DNA of 64,000 nt, from the NCBI GenBank assembly GCA_963702535.1, contig CAVPDG010000004.1, positions 496,001 to 560,000 on the forward strand, written 5' to 3'. Both the position numbers and the translations under genes were made by a program. The notes beneath the pieces are model-generated. The model did not search any database and was not told the origin of the DNA. It saw only the letters and a program-made list of their open reading frames with translations. Source of the DNA: CAVPDG01 sp963702535 (lineage in GTDB: Bacteria; Chloroflexota; Anaerolineae; Anaerolineales; UBA4823). Within the stretch, counting starts at the first letter, position 1. Every line of letters begins with the position of its first letter. Of this stretch, positions 35,555 through 43,293 are shown piece after piece.

Positions 35555-36082
35555 TCAATCGAGAAAGGGCTTTGCTAAGAGCAACGCCGCCAGGGTCTTG
35601 GCGTCCCTGATCTGACCGTTCCTCGCCATTGCAAACACTTCCTGGATCGGCGTCGGCGCGACCTCGATGAATTCATCTTCATCTCCAGGAAGGGGAGCGG
35701 GGGATAGATCCGTCGCCAGGTAGATATAAAGGTATTCGGTCGTATAACCTGGCGCGATGAAAAACTCGCCGATCAAGCGCATCGTGCCGGCTTGCATGCC
35801 GATCTCTTCACGCAGCTCGCGCAGGGCGCTTGCCTCGCTAGGCTCACCGGTTTCAGTTACGCCCGCCGGCAGCTCCAGGATCTCATCCCCGGCAGAGTGA
35901 CGGTACTGGCGGATGAGCCAAATGTTTCCCTGCGCATCGACCGGGACCAGCACGACCGCGACCGGGTGATCGACGATATCCAGCTGCATGACTTTGCCAT
36001 TCGGCAGGCGCACCTGGTCCTGGCGAACGGCAAATACTCTCCCCTTGTAAATCGTTTTGGAGTTGACCAGTTCTGGTTTCAT
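35555..36082 (-). CDS. NUDIX hydrolase, ADP-ribose pyrophosphatase type
   Basis: Cytoplasmic NUDIX enzyme of 175 residues. The Nudix box runs from Gly74 to about Met96 (GVTETGEPSEASALRELREE, then IGM) and matches GX5EX7REUXEEXGU. The N-terminal RQYRHSAGDEILELPAG is typical of ADP-ribose or GDP-mannose pyrophosphatases of the NudF group. Likely substrates are ADP-sugars. Start ATG 36082. It lies downstream of the LysM lipoprotein gene on the same strand, separated by a hairpin, so it may have its own promoter. Confidence 0.85.
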   Translation of the reverse strand: MKPELVNSKTIYKGRVFAVRQDQVRLPNGKVMQLDIVDHPVAVVLVPVDAQGNIWLIRQYRHSAGDEILELPAGVTETGEPSEASALRELREEIGMQAGTMRLIGEFFIAPGYTTEYLYIYLATDLSPAPLPGDEDEFIEVAPTPIQEVFAMARNGQIRDAKTLAALLLAKPFLD

Positions 36083-36108
36083 GAGCAGACCTTGTGATGA
36101 AAGAACAG

Positions 36109-36138
36109 GGAGTAGCCAGACGCTTGCCCGGCTACTCC
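36109..36138 (-). terminator. Hairpin between LysM lipoprotein and NUDIX genes
   Basis: GGAGTAGCC (36109-36117) pairs with GGCTACTCC (36130-36138). On the minus strand it follows the LysM gene stop by 35 bases; the downstream tail CTGTTCTTTC is only moderately T-rich. Confidence 0.5.
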
Positions 36139-36172
36139 TTGTGATCGGCTTGATGTAGCTTGATTGCGGCGA

Positions 36173-36889
36173 TCAGGGGATGGTTAGCTCCTGCCCAACC
36201 TTGAGTGTGTAGGGAGAGCTCAGGTTGTTGGCGAAAGCGATCTCACTCGGGTCGACCTCGCCATACAGGCAGGCGATGGAGTAAATGGTATCGCCCGATT
36301 TGACGGAATAGGTATCCGGGGTGTCTCGTAACGAGCGAGCGCCGGGGAAGCTGCCCGTCTGCGGGATCTTCAACACGGTGCCAGGTGGGTAGACGCCGCC
36401 TTGAGGCAAACCGCTCAGATTTAACATGTCAGTAGGATTGACATCGAAGCGGCGGGCGATGCAGAACGGAAATTCACCGCCCTTCAGAGTATAGGAGGAT
36501 GGTCTCCCGGGCGTCCTTGTGGGGACGACAACCTGCGCCTGAGGCTGGGTGGGGGCTGCGGTAGGCGAAGCGGCTGTGGGCTGTACCTGCGCTCCGGGTG
36601 TGGTGACAGCGCCGCTGGCGGTATCCGTGCCAGGGGCTGGCAGCGTGGCTACCGGCGTTTGTTGCGCACCGGCGGAACCGCCGCTCCCCGCCATTGCCGT
36701 CTGGGTCGCCAGGCTCTCAAGCTGCGACATCACATCCTCGGTTGTGCCAGGCACCGGGAAATCGGCAGTGGTTGTGCCCGACGCTGACTTGCTCGTGGAC
36801 GGTGTGGATGCGGGTCGGACGCAAGCCGAAAGCAAGATAATGGTCAGCAATGTCAGCAAGGCAAAGAGGAATAAATGTCTACTTTTCAT
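36173..36889 (-). CDS. LysM-domain lipoprotein
   Basis: Lipoprotein of 238 residues with signal peptide and lipobox LSAC, then a long Thr/Ala/Pro/Gln linker. Two LysM-like units follow: one from YTLKGGEFPFCIARRFDVNP to VLKIP and a second, YSVKSGDTIYSIACLYGEVD to LTIP. LysM domains bind peptidoglycan or related glycans. Both units have a Cys after the first strand, so a disulfide is possible. Start set to ATG 36889, which has GGAGAG upstream; an earlier in-frame start at 36904 lacks one. A good promoter precedes it. Confidence 0.82.
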   Translation of the reverse strand: MKSRHLFLFALLTLLTIILLSACVRPASTPSTSKSASGTTTADFPVPGTTEDVMSQLESLATQTAMAGSGGSAGAQQTPVATLPAPGTDTASGAVTTPGAQVQPTAASPTAAPTQPQAQVVVPTRTPGRPSSYTLKGGEFPFCIARRFDVNPTDMLNLSGLPQGGVYPPGTVLKIPQTGSFPGARSLRDTPDTYSVKSGDTIYSIACLYGEVDPSEIAFANNLSSPYTLKVGQELTIP

Positions 36890-36985
36890 CGATTCTCTCC
36901 TCAAATGGTCACCCGTAAGACCCTCCCGCAGGATCAGGAAGTCTCCTTCGCTGAGATCGGAACAAACGGGCTAATATTTGCAATG

Positions 36986-37014
36986 ATACTAGCACAATCT
37001 ATGCGAAGCGTCAA
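36986..37014 (-). promoter_or_regulatory. Sigma-70 promoter of the LysM lipoprotein
   Basis: Minus strand TTGACG (37014-37009), 17-base spacer, TAGTAT (36991-36986). It lies about 100 bases before the start at 36889. Confidence 0.65.
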
Positions 37015-37028
37015 GCATTTTGCAAAAT

Positions 37029-37057
37029 TTGTTGGCAAAAGTAGGATTTCCTATTAA
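37029..37057 (+). promoter_or_regulatory. Promoter of the ASCH gene
   Basis: TTGTTG (37029-37034), 17-base spacer, TATTAA (37052-37057). Expected start of transcription is within 8 bases of ATG 37072 and no ribosome site is visible, so the message may be nearly leaderless. Confidence 0.45.
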
Positions 37058-37071
37058 AATTGTTAATTGTG

Positions 37072-37539
37072 ATGGCTACCCATTTCGAAATCGAGGGTTT
37101 TTGGCAGGTTTACATGAATACGCTGGCGCCCGGCAGCACAATTCCTGGGGGCTACCAGATCTGGTACTTCGGCAGTACCCAGGAGATGGCTGCTGAGTTG
37201 GGCAGCCTGGTACGGCAGGGTGTCAAGACAGCCACCTGCAGCCTTCTTTGGGAGCACGAGCTGGGCGGCGAGCCCCTGCCTCAGATCGGCGACCTGAGCA
37301 TCATTACCGATTGGGACGGGCACCCGCTGTGTATTATTGAGACCATTGAAGTACAGATCCGCGCCTTCAAAGAGGTAGACGAGCAGTTTGCCTTCGATGA
37401 AGGCGAGGGCGACCGCTCGTTGGATTCCTGGCGCGCCGACCACTGGTCGTATTTCACGCGCATCTGCAACTCGTTGGGACGCAAGGCGGATGAGAGCATG
37501 CCTCTCGTCTGCGAGCGTTTCCGCCTTGTCTTTTCCTGA
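37072..37539 (+). CDS. ASCH domain protein (YhfF-like)
   Basis: Cytoplasmic ASCH/PUA-like protein of 155 residues. Conserved points are YFGSTQEMAAELGSLVRQGVKTATCSLLWE near the N-terminus, LSIITDWDGHPLCIIET and the later EGEGDRSLDSWRADHWSYF, which match the YhfF/ASCH group. ASCH domains are thought to bind RNA or modified nucleosides, and some act as N4-acetylcytidine amidohydrolases. The start at ATG 37072 is uncertain; GTG and TTG lie 3 and 12 bases upstream. It is convergent with the lactate-utilisation genes. Confidence 0.8.
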   Translation: MATHFEIEGFWQVYMNTLAPGSTIPGGYQIWYFGSTQEMAAELGSLVRQGVKTATCSLLWEHELGGEPLPQIGDLSIITDWDGHPLCIIETIEVQIRAFKEVDEQFAFDEGEGDRSLDSWRADHWSYFTRICNSLGRKADESMPLVCERFRLVFS

Positions 37540-37548
37540 GCCCCACTC

Positions 37549-39561
37549 CTACCAGCAGAATACTTGCAGCTTGCCGGGTCCGTGCACGCCGATGGTTAGC
37601 GACATCTCGATATCGGCTGTGCGCGAGGGTCCGCTGACCAGCACGGCTGCCGGAGCGTCCTGCACCTCGGGCAGCAACAGCACTTCTTCCAGGGTGGCGT
37701 AGATGGTTTTGCTGTCCAGCAGGGCGATGTGTGTTCCGGGCAGCAAAGATGCCGCCAGCGCTGTGCCGCTGCCTTCCGTCAGTACCAGGCTGCCTGAAGC
37801 GGCGATTGCCGCCGTTACGCCGGTCAATCCTGCGCTAGCGTTGGGATCGAGATTGTGCGTAATACCGACACCGGCACTCTCGAGCACATCCAGAATTCCG
37901 GGGGGGAGGTAAGCGGCTTCCCACGCCAGGAGGGTATCGATTTTATTCTCCTGCAGAAATGCCAGCAGCAGGTGGGGTAGATTTGCCAGGTCACATGGGG
38001 TAAAGCTGCCGCCCAACGCGGTCAGCTCGATTTCAAAACGCTTCACCGGCGCCTCTTGCAGTCGTGCCTCAGGGGTTTCGTTTTCTGGAAGCCTGTTCGG
38101 CGCGGCAGATGCGCCATCCGCCTGCTGCGCGATGGTTTGAGCCTGATGGTTAAACCGGTCCCGTAAAGGGCGCCGGGCAGGGCGGGGGAAATCTTTGCTG
38201 TACCCCCAACCGGTAAAGCGCGGCGTTTTGATCCACCCACCGGGGGCGATCGGGCGGCTGAAAATCCCCGCCATGCGCTGCGCCAGTGCGAAGCGCTGCG
38301 GGCTTGTCGCCATCCAGGTGAAAGCGCGCAGTCCGAGCGCCAGGACTGCCGGCGGGTTTGGCTCGGCTTGCGCCTGCGCCGTCTCGCTCACCTTGCCCGC
38401 CCGCACGCGCAGCAACATGCCAGGCAGATCGATATCGACCGGGCAAGCATCTTTGCACGCCCCGCACAGGGTTGAGGCGCGTGCCAGCTGCCCGTAGCCT
38501 TCCACCCCGAACAGCGCCGTTGAAAGCACTGCGCCGATAGGACCGGGATATGGGCTGCCTTCACCGCTCGTGTTTACGTACGCGTGCCCGCCGATTTCCC
38601 GGAAGATCGGGCAGGTATTCAGGCAAGCGCCGCAGCGGATGCAATACAAGGCTTCCGCCAGCGGGGATGCGCTAATCCTGGACCGCCCGTTATCCAGCAG
38701 AACGAGATGGCGTTGGCGCGGGCTGCCTTGCTCCCAGGTGGCTGGACCGCGGATCAGGCTGGTGTAGACGCTCAGCTTTTGACCGGTAGCCGATCTCGGC
38801 AGCAGGTGGAGCATCAGCGCCAGGTCTCGGCGAGTGGGCAACATGCGTTCCACGCCCATCAAGGCGATGTGTACGGGCGGCAGCGTGGTAACCATGCGCC
38901 CGTTTCCTTCATTTGTGACGAGGCATAGGGTTCCATCCTGCACGACGCCGAAGTTCACCCCGGAGAGACCGATCTCTGCTTGTAAGAAGACTTCTCGCAG
39001 CCGCTGGCGCGCAACCGCCACCAGGGTCGGGATATCATCCGTGTAAGGAATTCCTAGCTTCTCTTGGAATGTAACGCCAACATCCTGCCGGCGCAGGTGT
39101 ACAGCAGGGGTGATGATATGGGCTGGAGGCTCGCCGCGCAGTTGGATGATATATTCCCCCAGGTCTGTCTCCACCACGCGGATTCCCTGGGCTTCCAGGT
39201 GCCGGTTCAACCCGATCTCCTCGGTCACCATGCTTTTGGATTTCGCCACAAGTTTCGCCTTGCTCTCGCCCACGATCTGGTCGATGATTTCCAACGCCTG
39301 GCTGCTTGTTTCTGCCCGGTGGACATGCACACCGTTGCCTGCAACAGCCCGGGTGAAAGCAGCAATGGATTCATCCAGGTGGGCGATGACTTCGGCGCGC
39401 ACGGCATGGGCGCGTTGGCGCATCTCCTCCCATTCCGCGCCTAAGGGATCGATCATCAGGCTGCGAGCAGACAGCCGTTTCTCTGCATTACCATCCAGAG
39501 CTTTTTGCAGGGCATCGTTAGCCAGCGCAGCGCGGATATGGCTGTGGAAGGCGTCAGTCAT
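37549..39561 (-). CDS. lutB: Lactate utilisation iron-sulfur protein, LutB-LutC fusion
   Basis: Protein of 670 residues that joins two subunits of the LutABC L-lactate oxidase. Residues about 1-300 are the LUD domain of LutB, with LVAKSKSMVTEEIGLNRHLE. Two Fe-S clusters follow: CIRCGACLNTCPIF and CGACKDACPVDI. After a linker, residues about 500-670 form a second LUD domain like LutC (GVTAAIAASGSLVLTEGSGT). Lactate is oxidised to pyruvate with electrons passing to the membrane. It overlaps lutA by 8 bases, so the operon is lutA-lutBC. Intact over its whole length. Confidence 0.85.
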   Translation of the reverse strand: MTDAFHSHIRAALANDALQKALDGNAEKRLSARSLMIDPLGAEWEEMRQRAHAVRAEVIAHLDESIAAFTRAVAGNGVHVHRAETSSQALEIIDQIVGESKAKLVAKSKSMVTEEIGLNRHLEAQGIRVVETDLGEYIIQLRGEPPAHIITPAVHLRRQDVGVTFQEKLGIPYTDDIPTLVAVARQRLREVFLQAEIGLSGVNFGVVQDGTLCLVTNEGNGRMVTTLPPVHIALMGVERMLPTRRDLALMLHLLPRSATGQKLSVYTSLIRGPATWEQGSPRQRHLVLLDNGRSRISASPLAEALYCIRCGACLNTCPIFREIGGHAYVNTSGEGSPYPGPIGAVLSTALFGVEGYGQLARASTLCGACKDACPVDIDLPGMLLRVRAGKVSETAQAQAEPNPPAVLALGLRAFTWMATSPQRFALAQRMAGIFSRPIAPGGWIKTPRFTGWGYSKDFPRPARRPLRDRFNHQAQTIAQQADGASAAPNRLPENETPEARLQEAPVKRFEIELTALGGSFTPCDLANLPHLLLAFLQENKIDTLLAWEAAYLPPGILDVLESAGVGITHNLDPNASAGLTGVTAAIAASGSLVLTEGSGTALAASLLPGTHIALLDSKTIYATLEEVLLLPEVQDAPAAVLVSGPSRTADIEMSLTIGVHGPGKLQVFCW

Positions 39562-40319
39562 TGCCCGATCCTCCTTGCGCCTGAGGGGCGGCTAGCCCGT
39601 CTAGCAACTGGGCGATATGGACGGCTCTGGGAGGCAAGCCACGCCGCTGCAAACCGCCGTTGATATGAGTGATGCAACCGGCGTCGCAGGAGATAACCAC
39701 ATCGGCGCCGCTCGCCAGGATGTTCCCGATTTTGCGCTCGAGCATTGCGGCAGAGATCTCCGGATGCTCAACGGAGAAGACCCCGCCGAAGCCGCAACAT
39801 TCTTGCGTGCCCTCCAGCTCTACCAGCTCCGCCCCCTCCACTGCCTGCAGCAGAAGGCGGGGCTGCCGGTCGACGTGAAGCTCGCGCAGCAGGTGGCAGG
39901 AGGAGTGGTAGGTGATTTTGCCCAGAAATTGCGCCTTGAGATTGCTGGTTCTCCGGATATCTACCAGGTACTCCGTCAGCTCGACCGTGCGCTCCGCCAG
40001 CTTCTCGGGCGCGCGGCAGCCAGTTTTCGTCGCCAGAGAATAGCTCCAGGTAGCTGTAGCGTATCATCGCTGCGCAGGAGCCGGAGGGAACGATAACCCA
40101 GCCCTGCGTCGGTTCAAAAACCCGGATCGTATGCTCTGCCAGCTTGCGCGCCTGGCTGCGCATGCCGGCATTATACGCCGGTTGCCCGCAGCACGTCTGC
40201 CCGGGAGGAAATTCCACAGTTGCGCCGCAGCGGTTGAGGATGCGGATAACCGATTCACCCACTTCGGGGTACAGGGTATCGAGCAGGCAGGTAGCGAAAA
40301 GCTGGACGGTTTCAGCCAT
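39554..40319 (-). CDS. lutA: Lactate utilisation protein LutA (CCG-motif Fe-S oxidoreductase), frameshift
   Basis: Subunit with two cysteine-rich CCG domains that bind a non-cubane Fe-S cluster. The N-terminal half from ATG 40319 (AAGGAG upstream) has TCCGQPAYNAGM, and the C-terminal half has ECCGFGGVFSVEHPEIS and VVISCDAGCITH. The halves are in different frames: the break is near 40010-40020, after ENWLPRA. Reconstructed length is about 255 residues, normal for LutA. It overlaps the start of the lutBC fusion. The indel is probably a sequencing error, since the frames join within a continuous homologous region. Confidence 0.82.
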
Positions 40320-40349
40320 GTTGTCTCCTTGTTCTCGGGTAACCATGCT

Positions 40350-40378
40350 ATTGTATCTCCCCACCTGCTTTACGGCAA
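40350..40378 (-). promoter_or_regulatory. Sigma-70 promoter of lutA
   Basis: Minus strand TTGCCG (40378-40373), 17-base spacer, TACAAT (40355-40350), 31 bases upstream of ATG 40319. Confidence 0.65.
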
Positions 40379-40481
40379 CCTGGGTTCATTGGGATTTACC
40401 GTGGCAGCTTCCCTACTGGGGGGCATCGACGGCGAGTGCCCTACGTCCCGCAACCTGTGCGCTAATCCGCGCCGTATGTTG

Positions 40482-40490
40482 TGGTAAGAT
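40482..40490 (+). promoter_or_regulatory. Extended -10 promoter of the glucan phosphorylase gene
   Basis: TGGTAAGAT at 40482-40490, within the 13-mer TTGTGGTAAGATT that also occurs at 2091-2103. No convincing -35 is seen. The gene starts about 100 bases later. Confidence 0.5.
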
Positions 40491-40587
40491 TATAGATTGT
40501 GTAATCCGACTGCAATCGTCGGTTTTTCTTGAAAATTCCTCCCGGCTGGGTTGATGGCGGGGTGAAAAATGAAAGGCATTTATCTCC

Positions 40588-42756
40588 ATGGAATCATTTC
40601 GTGCGGAAATTCCCCAATCCTTTAGCTTACCGCGCCGAATAAACCGCCTGGGCGAGCTTGCTTATAACCTGTGGTGGTCGTGGCATCCGGATGCCCAGCG
40701 CCTGTATTCCCGCATCGATCGCGGCCTCTGGGAGCAAGTAAACCATAACCCGGTGCTTTTTTTACGCAAGGTCGAGCGATCCGCCTTGAACGCAGTGATC
40801 AATAACCGTTACTACCTGGAATTTTACAGCCGGATCATGCATGAGTTCGATGCGTACATGAGCGCAAAGGACACCTGGTTTAACCTGGCGCATCCCGATC
40901 TACGCAACAAGCCCATCGCCTATTTTTCTATGGAATATGGGATTCATGAGATCTTCCCCATCTACGCCGGCGGGCTGGGTGTGCTCTCGGGGGACCATGT
41001 CAAGGAAGCCAGTGACCTGGGGCTGCCCTTTGTTGCCGTCGGTCTGTACTACGCCGAGGGTTATTTCTCCCAGCGGATCACCGAAGATGGCTGGCAAGAA
41101 GCCAGCTATGTGAATCACGCCCTGGAAAACCTGCCCATTATGAATGTGGTCGATGAGGATGGCAAACCGGTGACGATCACCGTCGAGCTGCCGGGGCGGG
41201 ACGTGGTTGCCCGGGTGTGGGAGATCCATGCGGGTCGTGTGCCGATGTACTTGTTAGACACCAATGTGGCAGAGAATTTGCCCGCCGACCGGGCGTTGTC
41301 TGCGCGCCTCTATAGCAGTGATCAGGAAGTGCGCATTTCCCAGGAAATCTTGTTGGGCATTGGTGGTTTGCGGGCGCTGCGCAGGCTGGGTTACAATCCC
41401 AACGTATGGCACATGAATGAAGGACATTCCGCCTTCTTGGTCTTGGAGCGCACCCGCGAGATGATAGAAGCCGGTTATACCTTCGAAAAATCGGTTGAGA
41501 TGGTACGCGGCTCGAATGTATTCACCACCCACACGCCCGTGCCTGCCGGGAATGACGAGTTCCCTTTATGGCTGGTGGATAAGTACTTCTCACACATGTG
41601 GCCCGAGCTCGGGCTGACGCGCGAGCAGTTTATCGATCTGGCGCGCCATGTCGTCCCTTGGGGCGATACGTTCAGCATGCCGGTCCTGGCATTGCGCTTT
41701 TCAGGCGGGCGTAACGCCGTTTCTGAGCTGCACGGCAGGGTAACGCGCCAGATGTGGCAGTTTGTCTTTCCGGAGAAGCGCGTCGATGACGTGCCGATCA
41801 CTCACGTGACCAATGGCATCCACATGGATACCTGGCTGGCGCGCCGCCTGGGTCATCTTTATGACCGGTTCCTGGGTGAGAGCTGGCGCGATCACATGGA
41901 CGAGCCCGAAATGTGGGAGCAGGTATTGCAGATACCGGACGAACAGCTCTGGACGGTGCGTCGCCACTTAAAACGCAAGCTGGTGGGCTATATCATCGAG
42001 CTGGCACGTGCCAACTGGCGCCAGGGCAAGATCCATCCGATCCAGACCATCGCCGCAGGCGCACTGCTCGATCCTTACGCGCTGACCATCGGCTTCGCCA
42101 GGCGCTTTGCGCCGTACAAGCGCGCCAACCTGGTGCTGCAGGACGTGGATCGCTTGATGAGACTGCTGCATAAGCCGGGTATGCCTGTGCAGATCATCTT
42201 TGCCGGCAAATCGCACCCCGACCACGAGGGCGGCAAGATGCTGATCCAGGAGGTGTACCGCACGGTGAAGCGCTACGAGGGGGGTGGGCGGCTGGTCTTC
42301 CTCGAAGATTACGACATGAACCTGGCGCGTTACCTGATCCAAGGTGTGGACGTTTGGATGAATACCCCGCGCCGCCCGAATGAGGCTTCCGGAACCTCGG
42401 GGCAGAAAGCCGCGCTGAACGGTGTGCTCAACTTTTCCGTGCTGGATGGGTGGTGGCGGGAAGGTTATAACGGTAAGAATGGTTGGGCGATCGGCGAAGA
42501 CAGCGACGTACCGGATTCGACCGAGCAGGACGCCAAAGATGCCCAGGACCTGATGGATACGCTGGAGAACGAGATTATCCCGCTCTATTACCAGGATCAG
42601 AGCGCAGATAGCCTGCCCGTGGAGTGGCTTGCCCGCGTCAAAGAGTCGATCCGCACGCTTGCACCGCTGTTCAACACGCGCCGCATGGTGAAAGAATACC
42701 TGGATAACCTGTATATGCCGGCGATGATGGGGCGCGCTGCGCCGAAAAAGGATTAG
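40588..42756 (+). CDS. glgP: Alpha-glucan phosphorylase (GT35, DUF3417 type)
   Basis: Enzyme of 722 residues that releases glucose-1-phosphate from glycogen or maltodextrin with phosphate. The N-terminal DUF3417 region (INRLGELAYNLWWSWHPDAQ) marks the short, archaeal/thermophile-type phosphorylases. Catalytic-domain segments are GGLGVLSGDHVKEASDLGLP, HMNEGHSAFLVLER, HTPVPAGNDEF, HVTNGIHMDTW and the PLP/phosphate loop RRPNEASGTSGQKAALNG. The PLP lysine lies in the last of these. Intact. It is followed after three bases by a UPF0316 gene. Confidence 0.9.
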   Translation: MESFRAEIPQSFSLPRRINRLGELAYNLWWSWHPDAQRLYSRIDRGLWEQVNHNPVLFLRKVERSALNAVINNRYYLEFYSRIMHEFDAYMSAKDTWFNLAHPDLRNKPIAYFSMEYGIHEIFPIYAGGLGVLSGDHVKEASDLGLPFVAVGLYYAEGYFSQRITEDGWQEASYVNHALENLPIMNVVDEDGKPVTITVELPGRDVVARVWEIHAGRVPMYLLDTNVAENLPADRALSARLYSSDQEVRISQEILLGIGGLRALRRLGYNPNVWHMNEGHSAFLVLERTREMIEAGYTFEKSVEMVRGSNVFTTHTPVPAGNDEFPLWLVDKYFSHMWPELGLTREQFIDLARHVVPWGDTFSMPVLALRFSGGRNAVSELHGRVTRQMWQFVFPEKRVDDVPITHVTNGIHMDTWLARRLGHLYDRFLGESWRDHMDEPEMWEQVLQIPDEQLWTVRRHLKRKLVGYIIELARANWRQGKIHPIQTIAAGALLDPYALTIGFARRFAPYKRANLVLQDVDRLMRLLHKPGMPVQIIFAGKSHPDHEGGKMLIQEVYRTVKRYEGGGRLVFLEDYDMNLARYLIQGVDVWMNTPRRPNEASGTSGQKAALNGVLNFSVLDGWWREGYNGKNGWAIGEDSDVPDSTEQDAKDAQDLMDTLENEIIPLYYQDQSADSLPVEWLARVKESIRTLAPLFNTRRMVKEYLDNLYMPAMMGRAAPKKD

Positions 42757-42759
42757 GCT

Positions 42760-43287
42760 ATGGAGCTGGTTCTGACGCCTCAAGCCTTCCTGGGGGCGGG
42801 GTTGATCTTTCTCCTGCGCGTCACTGACATGGCGCTGGATACGCTGCGCGTCTTGATGGTGATGCGCGGCAGGAAAGGCATCGCCTGGATCCTGGGCTTT
42901 TTCCAGTCTGCCATCTTCATCCTGGCAATCAGCTCCGTACTAACGCACCTGGATAATCCTCTCAACGTGATCGGCTATGCCGCCGGTTTTGCCACCGGCA
43001 ACGTTGTTGGGATGTGGATCGAGGAGCGGTTGGCGATCGGGCATGTGAGTATTACCATTGTCAGCTCGCGCCGCGGCGCGGCGATTGCCGATCACCTGCG
43101 CGCCGAGGGGTTTGCCGTTACCGAGATCCCTGCGCGGGGCAAGGATGGCATGGTGTCCTTGCTCACCTGCAGTGTGCTGCGTAAAAATGTGGCGGACGTG
43201 CGTAACCTGGTCAATGAGATCGACGCAGAAGCCTTTATCACCGCTGAGGATGTGCGCCCTGTGCGGCGCGGTTTCTGGCGCGCCTGA
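42760..43287 (+). CDS. UPF0316 / DUF2179-type membrane protein
   Basis: Membrane protein of 175 residues with three helices (ALIFLLRVTDMALDTLRVL-like first segment, ILGFFQSAIFILAISSVL, then PLNVIGYAAGFATGNVVGMW) followed by a cytoplasmic DUF2179-like domain (ISIVSSRRGAAIADHLRAEG-like and DAEAFITAEDVRPVRRGFW). This matches the UPF0316 family (YebE-like). Function unknown. It starts three bases after glgP, probably as a cotranscribed but functionally unrelated gene, and is convergent with the TPR protein. Confidence 0.82.
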   Translation: MELVLTPQAFLGAGLIFLLRVTDMALDTLRVLMVMRGRKGIAWILGFFQSAIFILAISSVLTHLDNPLNVIGYAAGFATGNVVGMWIEERLAIGHVSITIVSSRRGAAIADHLRAEGFAVTEIPARGKDGMVSLLTCSVLRKNVADVRNLVNEIDAEAFITAEDVRPVRRGFWRA

Positions 43288-43293
43288 CCCGAG

